Shown in pieces: positions 18,072 to 18,965 of a stretch of 18,965 bases of DNA. The stretch's first letter is position 1. Every line of letters starts with the position of its first letter. The position numbers were made by a program, and so were the translations under genes. Source of the stretch: Chloromonas sp. AAM2 (taxonomy: Eukaryota > Chlorophyta > Chlorophyceae > Chlamydomonadales > Chlamydomonadaceae); NCBI GenBank assembly GCA_004335635.1, contig QAXH01000809.1, positions 297 to 19,261 of the forward strand. Direction: 5' to 3'. Under the pieces are notes generated by a model that saw only the letters and a program-made list of their open reading frames with translations, made no database searches and had not been told where the DNA came from.

Positions 18072-18965
18072 GAGGGCACGTGGGGTTATGCGCCATGTGA
18101 TACATCGCCGGGCCTGGGGAGGTATAGTATATCGTCCTTTACTTCGGTGGCATCGAAGGCCAAATAGCCTAGCCCCTCAGCAGCCGTCCACATGCCGCCT
18201 AAGCAAGCATGACCATGATGCATCAGGGCGAGCGCATGGTGTCATGTGTGCAGCATTATGAGCTGGAAACCTTACTATGAGCGGTGGCATTGGATGGGCA
18301 CTGTTGCTGCTGGAATGGCCAGCCCAGAAGATGATACCCTCGCATCTGTGCACGATTGGCTTCTTGGAGCCTGCCCTGCAGAGGTCTATCTGAACTCTTC
18401 CATTATTATTCGTACGTGAAAGCTTACAGCATTGCTCCTAAGGGCCAGCCTAGGTGGTGTGTTTTGTTGTGTCCTTTGAGTTAGGTTACTTAAGGATAAA
18501 AAAAATGATGATGATGACTTGAGGATTCTACTTGCGGCACAAGCCAGTAACTGGCTACCAGGGCGGCAGTAGTCATTCGCCTTGCGTATTTGCATCTAAA
18601 GGCTCACATTCTCAGCGGTTCGTGATCATACACACGTGATTTGACATTCGGATAATTCTTAAATGGTCTGCCAGTGGTGTTGCATTTATGGCAATAGGCA
18701 CAAACGTGATCAGGGTCTAAACACTGCGTGACTTACTCATGACGTGTTAGCTGGCTTGCAGCCGGTCAGAATATTGTTGAATGAAAAAGCTAAGCAAAGG
18801 CAGAGGACGCAGCGTTATCACGTTTACAGAATTTTGTCAGCCAGGATTGGGACAAGAACGGTAAAGTACAGAAACAGAAGTGCGAGGCAGGATGGTCGTG
18901 TAGAGCAGGTGATATCGTGTCTGCGAAGTGTTTCTAGGGCTGTAAACACACGCATGTTGAAACGG
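18072..18965 (+). other. 3' flank of the + strand F-box-like gene
   Basis: No further coding segment is convincing. A short A-run followed by GATGATGATGA lies near 18497-18517. A TGTAA motif, the usual green-algal poly(A) signal, is at 18941-18945, about 870 nt after the stop codon, and may end a long 3' UTR. Confidence 0.45.

Overview
The window looks like nuclear DNA of a green alga, probably a chlorophyte near the Chlamydomonadales. Genes are cut into short exons by GT-AG introns of about 150-1260 bp, introns are rich in microsatellites and small repeats, third codon positions are GC-biased in the best exons, and the products are eukaryotic. No rRNA, tRNA, CRISPR or bacterial-type operon was seen. 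All exon models come from reading frame, splice sites and comparison of paralogues inside the window; none has been tested by alignment or transcripts.

Layout. (1) 3-2339 (+): the last six exons of a TRAPPII tethering-complex subunit, best read as TRAPPC10/TRS130. Its C-terminal codons form the first unit of a nine-unit, mostly 46-bp minisatellite (2301-2710). (2) 2711-4009: no clear gene; dispersed-repeat copies lie at its right end. (3) 4010-5698 (-): 3' part of a leucine-rich-repeat (LRR) gene, with two firm LRR exons, a coding-like terminal exon, and an acidic/SANT-like candidate exon between. (4) 5699-8274: no convincing gene; microsatellites and a few weak coding candidates. (5) 8275-14455 (-): an eight-exon gene for a 627-residue F-box-like LRR protein. 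(6) 15032-18071 (+): its four-exon, 641-residue paralogue, head to head with it across a 576-bp shared upstream region. (7) 18072-18965: 3' flank.

The most notable system is the divergent F-box-like/LRR pair. The proteins align end to end, yet the + copy lacks three introns that split the - copy, keeps two others at exactly the same codons, and has a differently placed first intron. The - copy also carries, inside two introns, partial duplicates of the preceding exon's 3' end together with its splice donor. With the upstream LRR gene this looks like a locally expanding LRR cluster. If the F-box assignment is right, the proteins would be substrate receptors of SCF-type ubiquitin ligases, but target and process cannot be read from the sequence.

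Repeats are abundant. They include a dispersed family of about 85 bp in at least four copies, a mobile-element-like sequence of about 85 bp in two inverted copies, inverted repeats flanking LRR exons, a duplicated hairpin and two G-quadruplex-type runs in TRAPPC10 introns, and several GT/CA and triplet microsatellites.
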